Assembly (NCBI GenBank): GCA_963575745.1
Contig: CAUYUJ010015274.1
Span: forward strand, 70,117-134,116
Origin: Prorocentrum cordatum
Lineage: Eukaryota; Sar; Dinophyceae; Prorocentrales; Prorocentraceae
Reading direction: 5' to 3'
DNA length: 64,000 nucleotides
Shown here: positions 34,955 to 46,666 of the stretch, piece after piece
Layout of the letters: every line of letters starts with the position of its first letter
Numbering within the stretch: the stretch's first letter is position 1
Program-made: the position numbers and the translations under genes
Notes under the pieces: generated by a model
Databases searched by the model: none
Told to the model about the DNA's origin: nothing
The model's input: the letters and a program-made list of their open reading frames with translations, nothing else

Positions 34955-35080
34955 CAAGGCTACCCTTGCACCTTTCCCCTTTGGCTCATCCTTGGCCACT
35001 CTCGCTCGCCGCGCCCCGCTCGAAAAGTGTCGGCACGGCCCTCCAAGGCCCTTGCATCTTTATCGTGCGTCCTTATTATG
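34955..35080 (+). repeat. dispersed repeat A, copy 1
   Basis: Matches 46005-46130 in the same orientation: the shared blocks are TTCCCAAGG...TACCCTTGCACC, CCCCGCTCGAAAAG and CCAAGGCCC(C/T)TGCAT in the same order and spacing. Confidence 0.7.
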
Positions 35081-35109
35081 CGTGTGCTCAGTGGGGGCCC
35101 AGGCCCGGA

Positions 35110-35265
35110 GGGGGGTGCGTCGACCAGAATCGCCCGTTCATCGCCGAGAGGCGCCCAATAGCCCACCCCGCCCAGAGGCGTTCGGATTCGCTCTCGGGAG
35201 TCTATCGCCTACTGGGCGTGTATCGCCGGTCGAGGTCGATGTTCCTCCCCCCTGAGCCGTTTCCC
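35110..35265 (+). repeat. dispersed repeat B, copy 1
   Basis: Matches 58130-58285 in the same orientation, with shared blocks CATCGCCGA, CCCCGCCCAG, GAG...CTATCG, TCGATGTT and CCCCCCTGA in order. Confidence 0.65.
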
Positions 35266-35354
35266 CTTTATTTGTTGCCCCCCCACGACTGCAACAGGGG
35301 CAGGCAGCCCAGGGGCGAAATTCACACGCATCGAAGGGCTCCAGTCGCTCATGC

Positions 35355-35580
35355 AGTGCCCATTTCGATCCGATCGATCTGGTTCGATGTCGATCCTGGC
35401 CGGCCCGATCCGATTCGACTTCGATGTTCCGACGATCAGACGTGGCCCCATGATTGCATGGCGCTCTTGTGCAGACTGGCGCAGCCGATCTGATTCGATT
35501 CCGATGCCGTGCCTGTGCTGCCCGATGCGATGCGCATTTCGAGGGGGTCCGATTTACCATTTCATGCTGACTGATCCTGC
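35355..35580 (+). repeat. GATCCGA/GATTCGATT dispersed repeat, copy 2
   Basis: Contains CGATCCGATCGATCTGGTTC, CCGATCCGATTCGACTTCGA and GATTCGATTCCGATGCCGTG, and ends CATGCTGACTGATCCTG, an ending shared with the copy at 57080-57170. Confidence 0.65.
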
Positions 35581-35654
35581 CATGTCTTCGACTATGCTTC
35601 CGCGCGGACACGTGTAACGCCCGCCCCTGGGCTATCTGTCGTTTTATGGGACCC

Positions 35655-35965
35655 CCTAGGCCCATTTAGCCCCCACAGCGATACTTCCGTAGCTGTGTGT
35701 ATTGGCTCTGTTTGAAAATGGCAGCGTCTCGCCCGCCGCGCGCGCGCCCTCCCCAGGCGCACCCTCTCGGCCGGCTGGCCCTCTCTGATTCACTGATCCA
35801 TAGGGTCAACGTAAGCTTAACGGACAGTTATACCACATGCATGGCGTGGACGGCTACATTCCCTACATCACTTCCCCCGACGATGAACTTGTTCAAGAGG
35901 CTTTAAAACAATGCCGAACAACAACTTATCAATATGGTTACAATACATGGCAACGCCATTGAAAA
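35655..35965 (+). repeat. duplicated segment, copy 1, with short conserved reading frame
   Basis: Closely related to 38840-39110. Shared blocks include TTCCGTAGCTGTGTGT, CTCTGTTTGAAAA and CCATAGGGTCAAC. Within it, 35837-35962 is a 41-codon frame starting MHGVDGYIPYITSPDDELVQ. The second copy encodes AHGVEDYIPYFTFPEDKPEQ in the matching frame (39031-39108). That pattern suggests a peptide or exon that was once under selection. Function unknown. Confidence 0.65.
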
Positions 35966-36167
35966 GGGTTGGCAACATATTTGTTATCCGCCGAAAGTTC
36001 CGCATTCGACGAAAGTGGTTCTATCTGATGGAGGAACGGTGATTTTTTTATTCAAGGGTGATGTGCGTCCTGAAGAAGGATCACGCCATGAAAAGATGAG
36101 TGCGGCAGTTCCTGAATCCGACCCCGTCGACGAGGTCGAGGAGTCGAGTTGACGTCCCTTCAAAAAG

Positions 36168-37599
36168 GTGTTCTGGAATCATTCACTCGCAGAAGAGCCT
36201 CGTCCAAGTGCGCCGAGGCTCAAGAACAATATCACCTTCCACCAAGGACATGAAGGAGATGGAAATGATGACGTCCTCCCGCTCGATGACCGCGCGGTCG
36301 CTTCCGAGCGCCCCTCGAGTGGCGACCGCGGTGAGGGTGCCGTATCATCCGAGGGGAACTTCTCTCGCAGATCTACGCCTGCGCCGATGGGTTATTGTGA
36401 GTGTCAGGAACCGCAAGTCTATGGGCGCGGGGTCTATGACCCAATGTTCCCCGCCCCGCTAGGTGATCTTCTGCGGCGTTGCGCGCAAGCGCCGCCCATG
36501 CGTGGCGAAGATGCGGCAAGCCCATCGCATGGTTCCCTGGAACGGCACTTGGGGGACATCACGGGCGAGGAGTTCGCGCTCGACATTGATTGACCGGCAA
36601 ACAAACAGAGTCGAGAACCGACGGGCCTTTCGATTACTTCGCCTCTCGGAAAGCGAAGCAGGTCCGGCGATGCCCAGGAGCAGCGCCCAATCCTCGTTCC
36701 TGGGGGGGTGCCCGGGAGCTATGCCCCCGGGCCCCCCGGGCGGACTTCGATGTTTGAATCCCTTGATCTTCGCGCCCGCTCTCCCTGGAAGGAAAGCGGT
36801 GAGAGAGGCTGGCCCAGGGCTCCGAGGCCGCGATCACAGGTGTCGGACTTGTCTGGCTTGTCGAGAAGATCGAGCCCCTTTAGCGTGCGGATCAACGCCG
36901 AGTGTGCCAGCTTTGGCTCCGGGTGCGGTGACTTGCCTGAGTCGCGGTGCCCCGGCCTTTCGGGCCAGTGTAAGAAGCCCGTCTGCTTTGGATGCTCCGA
37001 CAGCTGTGATTTCTGCGATCGCAGTTTCCTCTGCCCGACTTGCGCGGCTCCCTGTGCGCGCGACTGCGCTGGATTACGGGTCGATGAGTGGCGAGAGGCA
37101 GGGGAAAGGAAGGGTCTCGAGATAGTGGAAGGCAGGGAACGAGACCTAGCTGAAACGCGCGAGCAGCTGAGGCAATCAGAGCTCCGACAGCAGGAAGTCG
37201 CTATCCGCCAGTCGGAATGTGGCCGGGGGGGCAGGGCAAACGCTGCTCGCGCCCAGGGAGAGCGTCGGCAGGCTGCAGCGGCGGCGGATATTATAAGTTA
37301 TATACAACAAGCTTGAAAACGCCGTCGCCCCCGAGCGCCAGGCACATCTTCACGGGGGGAACTTGGCGGAAGCAGCGAGGCGCGCAGTCCTGGGGGCTGG
37401 CGGGGCCCAGGGGGCGACGACGGCGCAGGCCGCCGCGGAATTGCGGGCATCAGAGAACCGAAATGCACTACTGGCGGCAGAAGCCGCCGCTGCCTTGCAG
37501 CAGGCCGAGGCGAACCGACTCGTCGCGCATGGGAGATCTGCTCGATCCGAGGCTGGGAAGCTACGCGCTCGCGGGGGGGGGCGCGGTGAATTGAATTGA
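36168..37599 (+). pseudogene. Cys-rich, coiled-coil gene with breaks
   Basis: A plus-strand reading frame of about 470 codons, unrecognised as a whole. It has a polar N-terminal part (36168-36590), one in-frame TGA at 36591, and then sequence that still reads as protein in the same frame. A cluster of about 12 Cys follows at 36905-37067 (CKKPVCFGCSDSCDFCDRSF and LCPTCAAPCARDC), spaced like a zinc-binding domain of B-box or RING type. A Glu/Arg/Gln-rich coiled coil comes next (37085-37300). Near 37300 the frame shifts by one and the coiled coil continues to 37599 (NAVAPERQAHLHGGNLAEAA). No ATG marks the start. A zinc-binding scaffold or ligase-like protein is possible from the layout, but this is inference. 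The breaks may be mutations, a missed intron or sequencing errors. Confidence 0.45.
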
Positions 37600-38040
<441 letters not shown>

Positions 38041-38839
38041 TTTGACTATATCGGCGGTGCTCCCAGGCGCGGGCCTTCTGCAGAAGGTGCGGGGCGACCT
38101 CGTTCCGCGCAGCCCGAGGGGCGTCCGAAGGCAGTAAGAGCGGGTGAGGGTGGCGCGGGCAGGGGGGGGGGGGCGATGCGAGCAGTGGCAGAGGCGCGAA
38201 GAGGGCCAACAGCCAGGCGCCCGATGACCGTCGAGAGTTTCTGAGGCGCTGTGCTGAGAACCCGACGCAGTGGGATGCCCCGCAGAGCTCGGGGGCAGCC
38301 TCTTCTGGATGCACGCCGACGCTGCGTCCTCCGGCTGCCCGGGATTCTCGGAATGCTCCGTGGCGCTCTGATGCCGAGGCGCCCAGGCGCCGGACTTGGC
38401 GCGGGCGCTACGTCGCGGAGTAACGGGCCGCGGATTTTCCACATTTTGGCAGGGCAGTGCCAGTGACTGGTGGTCATCATGGACGTGGAGCTCGGATGCC
38501 CGGAGCAGCGACAGCTGGGGCTCGCGCGGCCGCAGGTGAGGGTGGTGGTGGGGGGGGGGGGGGGGGGGGCCGGGGCGGATGCCGGCGACGACGTCGCCAG
38601 GCCCCCCTCGAGTCCAATTACTTTGCGGCTCGAAAGCGCCCGCGTGGGACGGTTGTGCCGCCGCGGGGCAGGGGTGCGATGCACTTGCGTCGAGCGCGCG
38701 GCGAGCCAGTCTGAGGGCAGACTGCCGGGCGCCGCGTGCGTTTTTAAGTATTTTGGGGCGTTGCTTAAAACAGGAACGCCCGCCTGCGCGCGTGGGGCAC
38801 GCCGGGCCGGCCGCGGGGGGAGTCGCTTTAGGCTGCCAG
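38041..38839. other. unassigned GC-rich sequence
   Basis: A G-run (38546-38565) and open frames on both strands, none convincing. Confidence 0.35.
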
Positions 38840-39110
38840 CCAGGCCCATTCAGCCCCTGCAGCGATAGTTCCGTAGCTGTGTGTGTGTGTGTGTGTGTGT
38901 GTGTGCTCTGTTTGAAAAAGGCGGCGCCCCGCCCGCCGCGCGCGCGCGCCCTCCCCGGGCGCGCCCTCTCGGCCGGCCGGCCCTCTCTTGTCCATAGGGT
39001 CAACCTGAGCTTGGCGGACGCTTATGCCACGCTCATGGCGTGGAGGACTACATCCCCTATTTCACATTCCCCGAGGATAAGCCCGAGCAAGCAGCTTTAA
39101 TTATATGATC
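38840..39110 (+). repeat. duplicated segment, copy 2
   Basis: Second copy of 35655-35965, about 3.2 kb downstream in the same orientation. The short TGTGTGT of the first copy has expanded to a (GT)13 run at 38878-38906. The conserved reading frame is at 39031-39108. Confidence 0.75.
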
Positions 39111-39440
39111 AAGAACAACCCATCGACATGGTTCAAATGTGCCAATGCCCTCGAAGGACTAGCAAAACACTCGGTCCTCCCTTGTTGCAGCCGTCGGGCG
39201 GCGGCCGCCACCTCGAGGGGTGCAGTCGGATTCGGCGCGGAGGTTGGGGTGGTTGGGGGCGGAGCGGGCGCCGTCGCATGGTTCTCTCCAAGCGAACTGC
39301 TCCAAGCACGCTGCCATGCTTGTCGCGTCAGTCTGGAGAAAGATGAGATATCGGGGGGCTGGGTTTCACAGGAACGTCGCCTTGATTTCCCAAGGATAAT
39401 TTTCACTGGGCAGGCGTGCGAGGGATAAGGATATGGGGGG
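39111..39440. other. unassigned spacer
   Basis: Plus-strand frames (e.g. 39105-39428) have ordinary to Gly/Ala-rich composition and no recognisable domain. Confidence 0.3.
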
Positions 39441-41460
39441 AGTGACGTGAATCCGCACTCAGACAGCAGGGAGGAGCGACGGGAATTCACAGTCATACAG
39501 CATCATTATCATGTTTGTTTAGCATTCGGAAGCGACTGCGGTGATTTTTTGAAACGGGGGACGTGGGGCGAGGAACGAGGAGGTGAGGCAGGGAGGGGGG
39601 GGGGAGTGTCGGAGGAACGAGGAGGGAGTGGATGTAGTCTTGGTCCGATTCCGATGAAAACGTCGATCTGCTTCATTCGGTGTCGGCCCTGGCACTGTTT
39701 GAAGTCTGAGGAGCCATTCGACATGTGGGCCCACTCAGATTAATTCAGTTGTGATGCTCCACGGGGAAGGAGGATATATGGGAGGAGCGACGGTCGCCTA
39801 CATTCATAAAGCGTCATTTAGCATGTTTTGGAAGAACATGTGCTCGCGTTGTTAGAATAGGTTTGGCGGGACCAGGTGTAGGCAGAGGACGAGGTGGAGG
39901 AGGAGGGGAAGGAGGATGCACCAAGGTGAACATATCATCGCTGAGGCAGAGAAGGGAAAGGTGATGGAGGAGGAGGAGGAAGACAAAAAGAGGATATGAG
40001 GAGAAATCGGAGGAGAACGATCGAGGAACGAGGGACGAGTAACCAGGATGAGGCATGGAGGGAGGGAGCAACGACATTTTCGTGATGACATCGTCCTGGT
40101 CTTACGTTGGAAAGCCATGCCAAGAAACACCCTGCTTGCCTACAGGGTTCTCTGGGTTTCCTGGGTCTCGATGGTTTTCCCATGGGCAGCGTGAGGTTCC
40201 CACACCACACGTCGGTGGACGTCCTGGGGTCTCAGGGTTGGGTTTCTCGTGGTCTGGCATCCATTGCGTTCGGGGGTGATCATTCCAGGGCAGGCGTGCG
40301 AGGAAAAAGACCCGGGATCGGCGGGCGGAGGGGGAAACGAGAAAGCGAAGGCCTTCTCAGAAGGCGGCGGGGCCTCTCAGAAGCCGTCGCGCCTTCTGAG
40401 ACATGTTTGTGCTTTCGGAGACGGCCCGGAACATTTCTCAGAAGGGCTGGGGGCTTCCGAACCTTCTGAGAAGGCCCGCCCCTTTTTCACTTCCCCCCCG
40501 TCGCTCGCTGCCTACGGGAGGAAAGACGAAAGCCCGCGTTCAAACAGCATATTATGTTGTGGGTATTCTTCAAATCATCGAACGTTTGCATTTTGTGTTG
40601 ATGGGGGTCAGGGGACTAGGGGTAGGCCGAGGGGGAGGAGGCTGAGGAGGTGGAGGAATGATGATGAGCCGTTCGGCGAATACGACATCGAGGAGGAAGA
40701 GGAGGCGGGGGAGGAGGAGGAGGAGGAGGAAGAGGAGGACGAGGAGGAGGAGGAGGAGGAGGAGGTGTTGGAAGAGGATATGGAGCGAGGAGCGAGGAGG
40801 AGAGGCGTGGAGGGAGGGAGGGAGGGGAGTGTCGGAGGATTGTGGAGGGAGAGGGTTCAGCCCGGGATAATTTCCATAAGGTTTTCGGTCTGGTTTCATT
40901 CGGGGTCGGCTCTGGCAAGGCGTGAAGTCTGGGGAATCTGGGTTTTCGTTTTGGGCTCAGTCACTTTGATGCCAATTTGGATTTTCCACTACAGCGTCGG
41001 TTTGCTTCGTCGCGACTTTGTTTGACTGTAGGAGTGAGAGGACGGGAAGGAGGAGCCATTATGAGCTATATGACCATAGGCCTTCTGTGGCTTTATGGGC
41101 CTTTTGGGTCTCTGAGCTCTACAAGCCCTGTGGGTCTCAGGGGCTGCATTCAGCTTATTCTCCATCACGCTCCCCTCCCAGGACTCCTTCTCCCCCCTCA
41201 TCCTTCTCCCCCATCGTCTCCCCTCCCTTCCTCCTCCACATTCGCTCCCTGCATCCTTCCTTCCTGCCCTCCGCCTGCTGCTGCTACCCCTGGAGGGGGA
41301 GGGAGTAGAGTGGGGACCCATGCCAAGAAACACCCTGCTTGCCTCCAGGGTGCCCTGGGTTTCCTGGGTCTCGATGGTTATGCTATGAACATCGTGTCGC
41401 TCCCACACCAAAATCAATCAACGTTCTGGGGTCTCAGGCTGGGCTTCTCGTGGAGGTTTT
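39441..41460 (+). repeat. ~1.2-kb tandem duplication
   Basis: 39570-39740 resembles 40790-40960 (offset ~1.22 kb), sharing GGAGTGTCGGAGGA, TTCATTCGG...GTCGGC and GAAGTCTG. 40115-40255 resembles 41317-41455 (offset ~1.20 kb), sharing ATGCCAAGAAACACCCTGCT, TTTCCTGGGTCTCGATGGTT and CTGGGGTCTCAGG. The two offsets agree, so one segment was duplicated in tandem. GGA tracts (40620-40830) differ between the copies. No gene is evident. Confidence 0.7.
40330..40490. repeat. foldback element, copy 1
   Basis: GAAGGCCTTCTCAGAAGGCG near the left end and ACCTTCTGAGAAGGCCCGCC near the right end form an imperfect inverted repeat. It matches the better preserved copy at 46333-46490 in sequence and in the following TTCACTTCC. 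Confidence 0.65.
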
Positions 41461-41685
41461 CCTGTGGTCGAGCCCCTACTGTAGCAGGACAACGGTGGAA
41501 CAGGAGCAGGTGCAGCGGGAGGAGAGCCTCCTCTCCCCTTTTTTCGCCCCTCCGCCTCCTCCCCCAACAGTTTTCCATTAGGCGTGCCACTCTCCTCCCT
41601 CCCCCGAACACGGCCAGGACGTGGCCCGCCCCCCCTCGTGTGCTGCCCTCTTGCGCCCAGGAGTTGGCCTGATGTGGTATTTCCC
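41461..41685. other. spacer between duplication and inverted array element
   Basis: C/T-rich unique sequence, no gene seen. Confidence 0.35.
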
Positions 41686-42128
41686 ATGCTTTCCCAAGGC
41701 ATCCTGTGGTGTCGGGCCCTCGTCTTGAAGAGACAGCTGCCCGCGTTCCTTCTCCTCCTCTCCTCCTCCACCTCCTCCCTCCTCCCATCCCTGCCTCTGC
41801 CCTCCGCACCAGTCAACCATGTCGCCACACCCCTCACACGCTTCGTGGCCCCATAGGGAGCTCGACCGCAGGCCCCAGTGGCTGCGTTCGCATGCGCCCA
41901 CCGCACCCATGCCGGCACACCCCTCACACGTTTTGTGGCCCCATAGGGAGCTCCACCGAATGCCCCAGTGGCTACGCTCGCATGCGCCCGCCGCTCCCAT
42001 GTCTGCCAGCCCCCTCATTCATTTCGGCACATCCCTTATACGTTCCCTGGCCCCATGGAGCTCCACCGAAGACGATGTTCACAATTGCGTTAGTCACAAC
42101 TGCATATGGTTCAGTCCTTCGCCAGGCT
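41686..42128 (-). repeat. short inverted copy of the 89-bp-array element
   Basis: On the minus strand this has the same parts in the same order as 10588-12145: left terminus (42128-42075), copies of the 89-bp unit (42070-41820, about 2.7 units), a GGA tract (41745-41790) and the terminal module with GTCTCTTCAAGACGAGG and CACCACAGGATG (41745-41690). Only the copy number is much lower. Confidence 0.8.
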
Positions 42129-43436
42129 AATTTAGTCGGAACGTGGCAGGTGTCACAAATTGGTGCTGCCGCTGCATCGTTTCCCTTATATCAGGATCCG
42201 CGCTTTGCTCCTGTCCTGTCGTTAAACAAGGCGCTCTCGCCCCAGCGCAGACCCCCTTTTTTGGACCCGAGCCTCATCGTTGTCGCCCCCCTCAACTCCC
42301 CTCCTCCGCCTTCCGTGGTCCTCTTGCTTCTCCCGCTCCTTCCAGTCCAGTTCCTGCTGCTGCTTTTCGTCCTCATCCCCCTCCTCCTCCTCCTCCTCCC
42401 CCTATTCCTTTTGCTCATCCTCCTGCTCGTCCGCTACCGCCTTTCCCCCCACCTCCCCTTCCCCCCGCCTATGTAAGCAGCTCACGTTTTCCGATTGCGC
42501 ATTATACGCTGGAGTCTTTTTGGGAGTTCAAGGTCCGCTTTGATACGCATGTGTGGACAGAGACAAGTCAACGCAATGGGAAGCAATGTCTGCGAGGGGT
42601 AGGATGTCTGATATGGCGCGAGCGAGTCAAGCTTGACATCCCTCCTCTCTCTTTCATCCTTCTTTTTTGTGAGCACGCATGGACTGTCATGCCATCGTCC
42701 ACCACCGCTCTCCCACCTTTCTCCTCCTCGTCCTCCTTACCCTCCCTTCTCTTCCCCCCTCTTCTTCGACACCGCCTTCTTTGTATTTTGAAACTTCCAG
42801 GCCCCGCTCTTTCAGGGCCTCCAGAAGCTTTCGGATGCCCCTGGAGAGCGGGGAGGGGGAGTTGGTCCGAGCTCGTGTTGTAGTTCTTTCTTGCTTTACA
42901 TCGTGCGATATCGCCTTGTTGTCCTACATAATTTTACAATGCTTGGTTGTCGTATGTTGTATCCTATCTTCTCTGTCTTGTGGTGTCGTTGTCTATCGTC
43001 TTATATCATATTGTCTTATGATGTCGTTATGTAGCGTCATGCAGTGTTGTTTTTTTTGGCATGCTTCGTCGTCTGACTGTCTCTTCTTGTATTTTATCGC
43101 GCGATAGCTGGGTGATCGACTTTGAATCGTCGTATCGGGTTTTCCATATCGTCTTATGCCTGCTTACACCGTCTGGGCGCAATCGGCGGAGCACCTGTGA
43201 CCACACTGAAGAACCAACTGACCATCACTGATTTTCACATTCTCCGGGGCTCTGCAGGGTGCTTTTCGCCCCCCCTGGGCCTGTGAGGAGGGCTGTTTGG
43301 GATGTCTTCAAACGTCTTGGAAGTGTTCGACCTTCCCTTGGGCTTTGTTGGACCGCTCTGGTCGCTCACTGTGCCCCCCAGAGTTGTTTTCAGCGGCCAA
43401 GGTGAGGCCCTGGAGGCCACGGAGGGGTCCGGGCAC
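42129..43436. other. unassigned; Pro-rich frames and TTATC-rich stretch
   Basis: 42280-42470 is C/T-rich and gives Pro-rich or Leu-rich frames. An open frame (42143-42883) continues through more ordinary sequence (FWEFKVRFDTHVWTETSQRN) but has no known domain. 42900-43110 is rich in TCTTAT/TCGT words. Confidence 0.35.
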
Positions 43437-43930
43437 ATGATCTATATCTATGTATATATATATACACATGATGTGTATACGTATACATATATGCATACGT
43501 GTGAAGGAACAGGGGCAGAAATGATAACGATGCAGGTGATTGAGCGATCGGCACATCGTGTACCTGTCGCGGGAAAGACTAATCTACGAATAGGGAATGA
43601 GCAGGTGTTGATGATGATGATGATGATGGTGGTGATGATGATGATGATGCTGATGACGGCGAACTTGCCGCATCCTTGCCTGGCCAACTATATTCGACAT
43701 TCTGTGATGGGGTCGGTTTCTATATACATGTATATATATATATATACAGCATCGTCGAGAAGTGCAGTAGCGTTACCTTCTTTCAAAGCGGTCTGCAAGA
43801 TCTTCTACGACACAGCCCCGGCAGCGGGGACCCAGAATGGGCGAGGCTATTCTGCCCGCGCGTTCCCTGGCACAGGCACCTTCTGAGCAAGTGCGCGTAG
43901 AGCGGGGGTGCTGCCTTTGCTGAAAAAGAA
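43437..43930. repeat. TA/TG microsatellites in unique DNA
   Basis: (TA)/(TG)-type runs at 43440-43500 and 43718-43748 and an (ATG)n run at 43610-43660, in otherwise unassigned sequence. Confidence 0.8.
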
Positions 43931-44136
43931 AGGGCGATGACGATGACGATGACGATCTTGATGATCATGATGGCGATGACGATGACGATTGCGATGCTGA
44001 TAGTGCAGATTATGACGACGACGGGGATGGTGGTAATGACGACGATGCTTCTGATGCTATTAACGCTGCTGATGATGCAGATGATCTATACAATGATGAG
44101 GAGACTGATGATGATCATGATGACGACGACGACGAA

Positions 44137-44174
<38 letters not shown>

Positions 44175-44587
44175 CGATGATGATGATGATGATGATGATG
44201 ATGAGGATGATGATGACGATGGTGGTGGTGATGATGATCACGATGACGATGATGACGATGACGATGGCGACGATGATGATGATGTGCTGGGGAGCGCTGA
44301 TGGTAATGATGGTGACGATGATGACGCTGCTGCTGCTGATGATGATGATGCAGATGATGACGATATTGACGATTTTGATGACGATGACAATGATGACGAT
44401 GACGATGATGATGACGATGATGATGACGAGGATGATGATGATGATGATGACGAGGATCAGGGATCTGATGATGACGACGCTGCTTCTGATTCTGATGCTG
44501 ATGTTGATTATGATGAGGATGTTGATCAGGATGAGCATAAGGATGATAATGATGATGATGCTGATGCTGATGATGGTGATGATGGCA

Positions 44588-44629
<42 letters not shown>

Positions 44630-44950
44630 ATGATGAGGATGATGATGCTGAAGCTGATGATGAGGATGAGGATGATGATGCTGATGCTGATAATGATAAT
44701 GATAATGATGATGATGATGATGATGACGATGGTGGTGGTGATGATGATGACGATGATGACGATGATGACGATGATGACGATGACGATGGCGACGATGATG
44801 ATGATGAGCTGGGGAGCGCTGATGATAATGATGGTGACGATGATGACGCTGCTGCTGCTGATGATGATGATGCAGATGATGACGATATTGACGATTTTGA
44901 TGACGATGACAATGATGACGATGACGATGATGATGACGATGATGATGACG

Positions 44951-45023
<73 letters not shown>

Positions 45024-45250
45024 CGAGGATCAGGGATCTGATGATGACGACGCTGCTTCTGATTCTGATGCTGATGTTGATTATGATGAGGATGTTGATC
45101 AGGATGAGCATAAGGATAATAATGATGATGATGCTGATGCTGATGATGGTGATGATGGCAATGATGATGACGATGACGATGATGATGATGATTATGATGA
45201 TTATGATGATGCTGATGCTGATGATGAGGATGATGATGATGATGCTGATA

Positions 45251-45281
<31 letters not shown>

Positions 45282-45282
45282 C

Positions 45283-45361
<79 letters not shown>

Positions 45362-45464
45362 GTGATGGTGATGATGATGATGATGATGATAGTGGTGGTG
45401 GTGATGGTGATGATGAGGATGCTGATGACAATGACGATGACAATTACGATGACGAGGATGATGA

Positions 45465-45551
<87 letters not shown>

Positions 45552-45573
45552 GGTGATGATGATGATGATGATA

Positions 45574-45604
<31 letters not shown>

Positions 45605-45652
45605 CGACGACGATGATGATGATGATAATGATGCTGATGCTGATGCTGATGC

Positions 45653-45702
<50 letters not shown>

Positions 45703-45780
45703 ATGGTGGTGGTGATGTTGACGATGATGATAACGATGATGACGATGACGATGGTGACGATGGCGACGATCATGATGAGC
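43931..45780. repeat. 1.85-kb GAT repeat with internal duplication
   Basis: Almost entirely GAT/GAC triplets, giving Asp-rich frames on the plus strand (up to 680 codons) and Ile or His frames on the minus strand. A patterned block starting CTGGGGAGCGCTGATG at 44287 repeats at 44811 with the same irregular triplets (GCTGCTGCTGCTGAT; GAGGATCAGGGATCTGATGA). The boundary word GAGCTGGGGAGCGC occurs again at 45777. Probably not a gene, since no unique coding sequence is joined to it with confidence. Confidence 0.9.
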
Positions 45781-46004
45781 TGGGGAGCGCCCGCGCTCCT
45801 CCGTCGAGGCCAGCTCCAGCTGCTGCTGGCCGCGGGCCTGCCGCCGAGGCCTGGCGGGCCGTGCGACGCCAGGCGCCGGGCGGCCCGCGGCGGCGGTCGC
45901 GGCGCGGCCGGGACGTGCTTCCGCCCTCCCCTGACATTCGGTGGCGAGCCCGTGGGGGGAAGTGAGGACGGAAATGTAGTCGAGACCGACGGTAAGGATG
46001 GGCA
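45781..46004. other. unassigned GC-rich sequence
   Basis: The Asp-rich frame continues open here but becomes Arg/Pro/Gly-rich without a known domain. Confidence 0.35.
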
Positions 46005-46130
46005 ACCTTCCCAAGGGTACCCTTGCACCCGCGCCTCATCGGTCCATGCTGAACTGCTCTCGATGGCCAGCCCCGCTCGAAAAGCTTCGACAGTGGCTTC
46101 CAAGGCCCCTGCATGCACGGTTACGATCGA
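46005..46130 (+). repeat. dispersed repeat A, copy 2
   Basis: Second copy of 34955-35080, same orientation. Confidence 0.7.
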
Positions 46131-46332
46131 CATGGGTACGGACAAAAATGGTCGCGAAAACCGCCAGCATGTCTGGTCAATTCTGAACACGTTTCGCTGT
46201 CGGCGTCGCGGCGGAAGCTGTCCATCTGAGACAGAAGGCCGCTTGACCAACAGCGGCCGCTGTCGGTTTGAGACAGCATTTGTTGTCGGGCATCGTGCCC
46301 ATCTTTCGACGGCTCGCCGAGGGGGGAAGTGA

Positions 46333-46490
46333 GAGGGGGCAGGCCTTCTCAGAAGGCGGCGGAGCTTCTCAGAAGCCCTCGCGCCTTTGAGAAGTCTTCC
46401 AGGCCTCCTTCGAAGGCACGACGCATTCTCAGAAGGCGCGAGGGCTTCTGAAAAGCCCCGCCGCCTTCTGAGAAGGCCTGCCCTCGCTTC
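46333..46490. repeat. foldback element, copy 2
   Basis: Inverted arms of about 50 bp (46336-46386 and 46435-46487) match at nearly all positions: GGCAGGCCTTCTCAGAAGGC, GGCGG, GCTTCTCAGAAGCCCTCGCG and their complements. Smaller palindromes (CCTTCTGAGAAGG) are nested in each arm. The ~48-bp loop is unrelated to the arms. It fits a MITE-like or foldback element, but no target duplication was identified. Confidence 0.75.
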
Positions 46491-46666
46491 ACTTCCACCC
46501 GGGCGCGCTGCCGAGATATGCCCGCGTCCTGAAAAATGACGATGGCCGGCTTCTGTAAATTCTCGGCCTCGGGGGGTTTCCGTGTGCCCGGGGACATGTC
46601 GAGAAACGGTTCAGGATGAAAAGCCAGTCCCCAGGGGAATTCTTGACGCTTCGCGTATCCCCACCA

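Noticed and set aside
43937-46332. Asp-rich (plus) or Ile/His-rich (minus) proteins of over 600 codons
   Set aside because: The frames follow from GAT triplets. No unique conserved sequence is attached.
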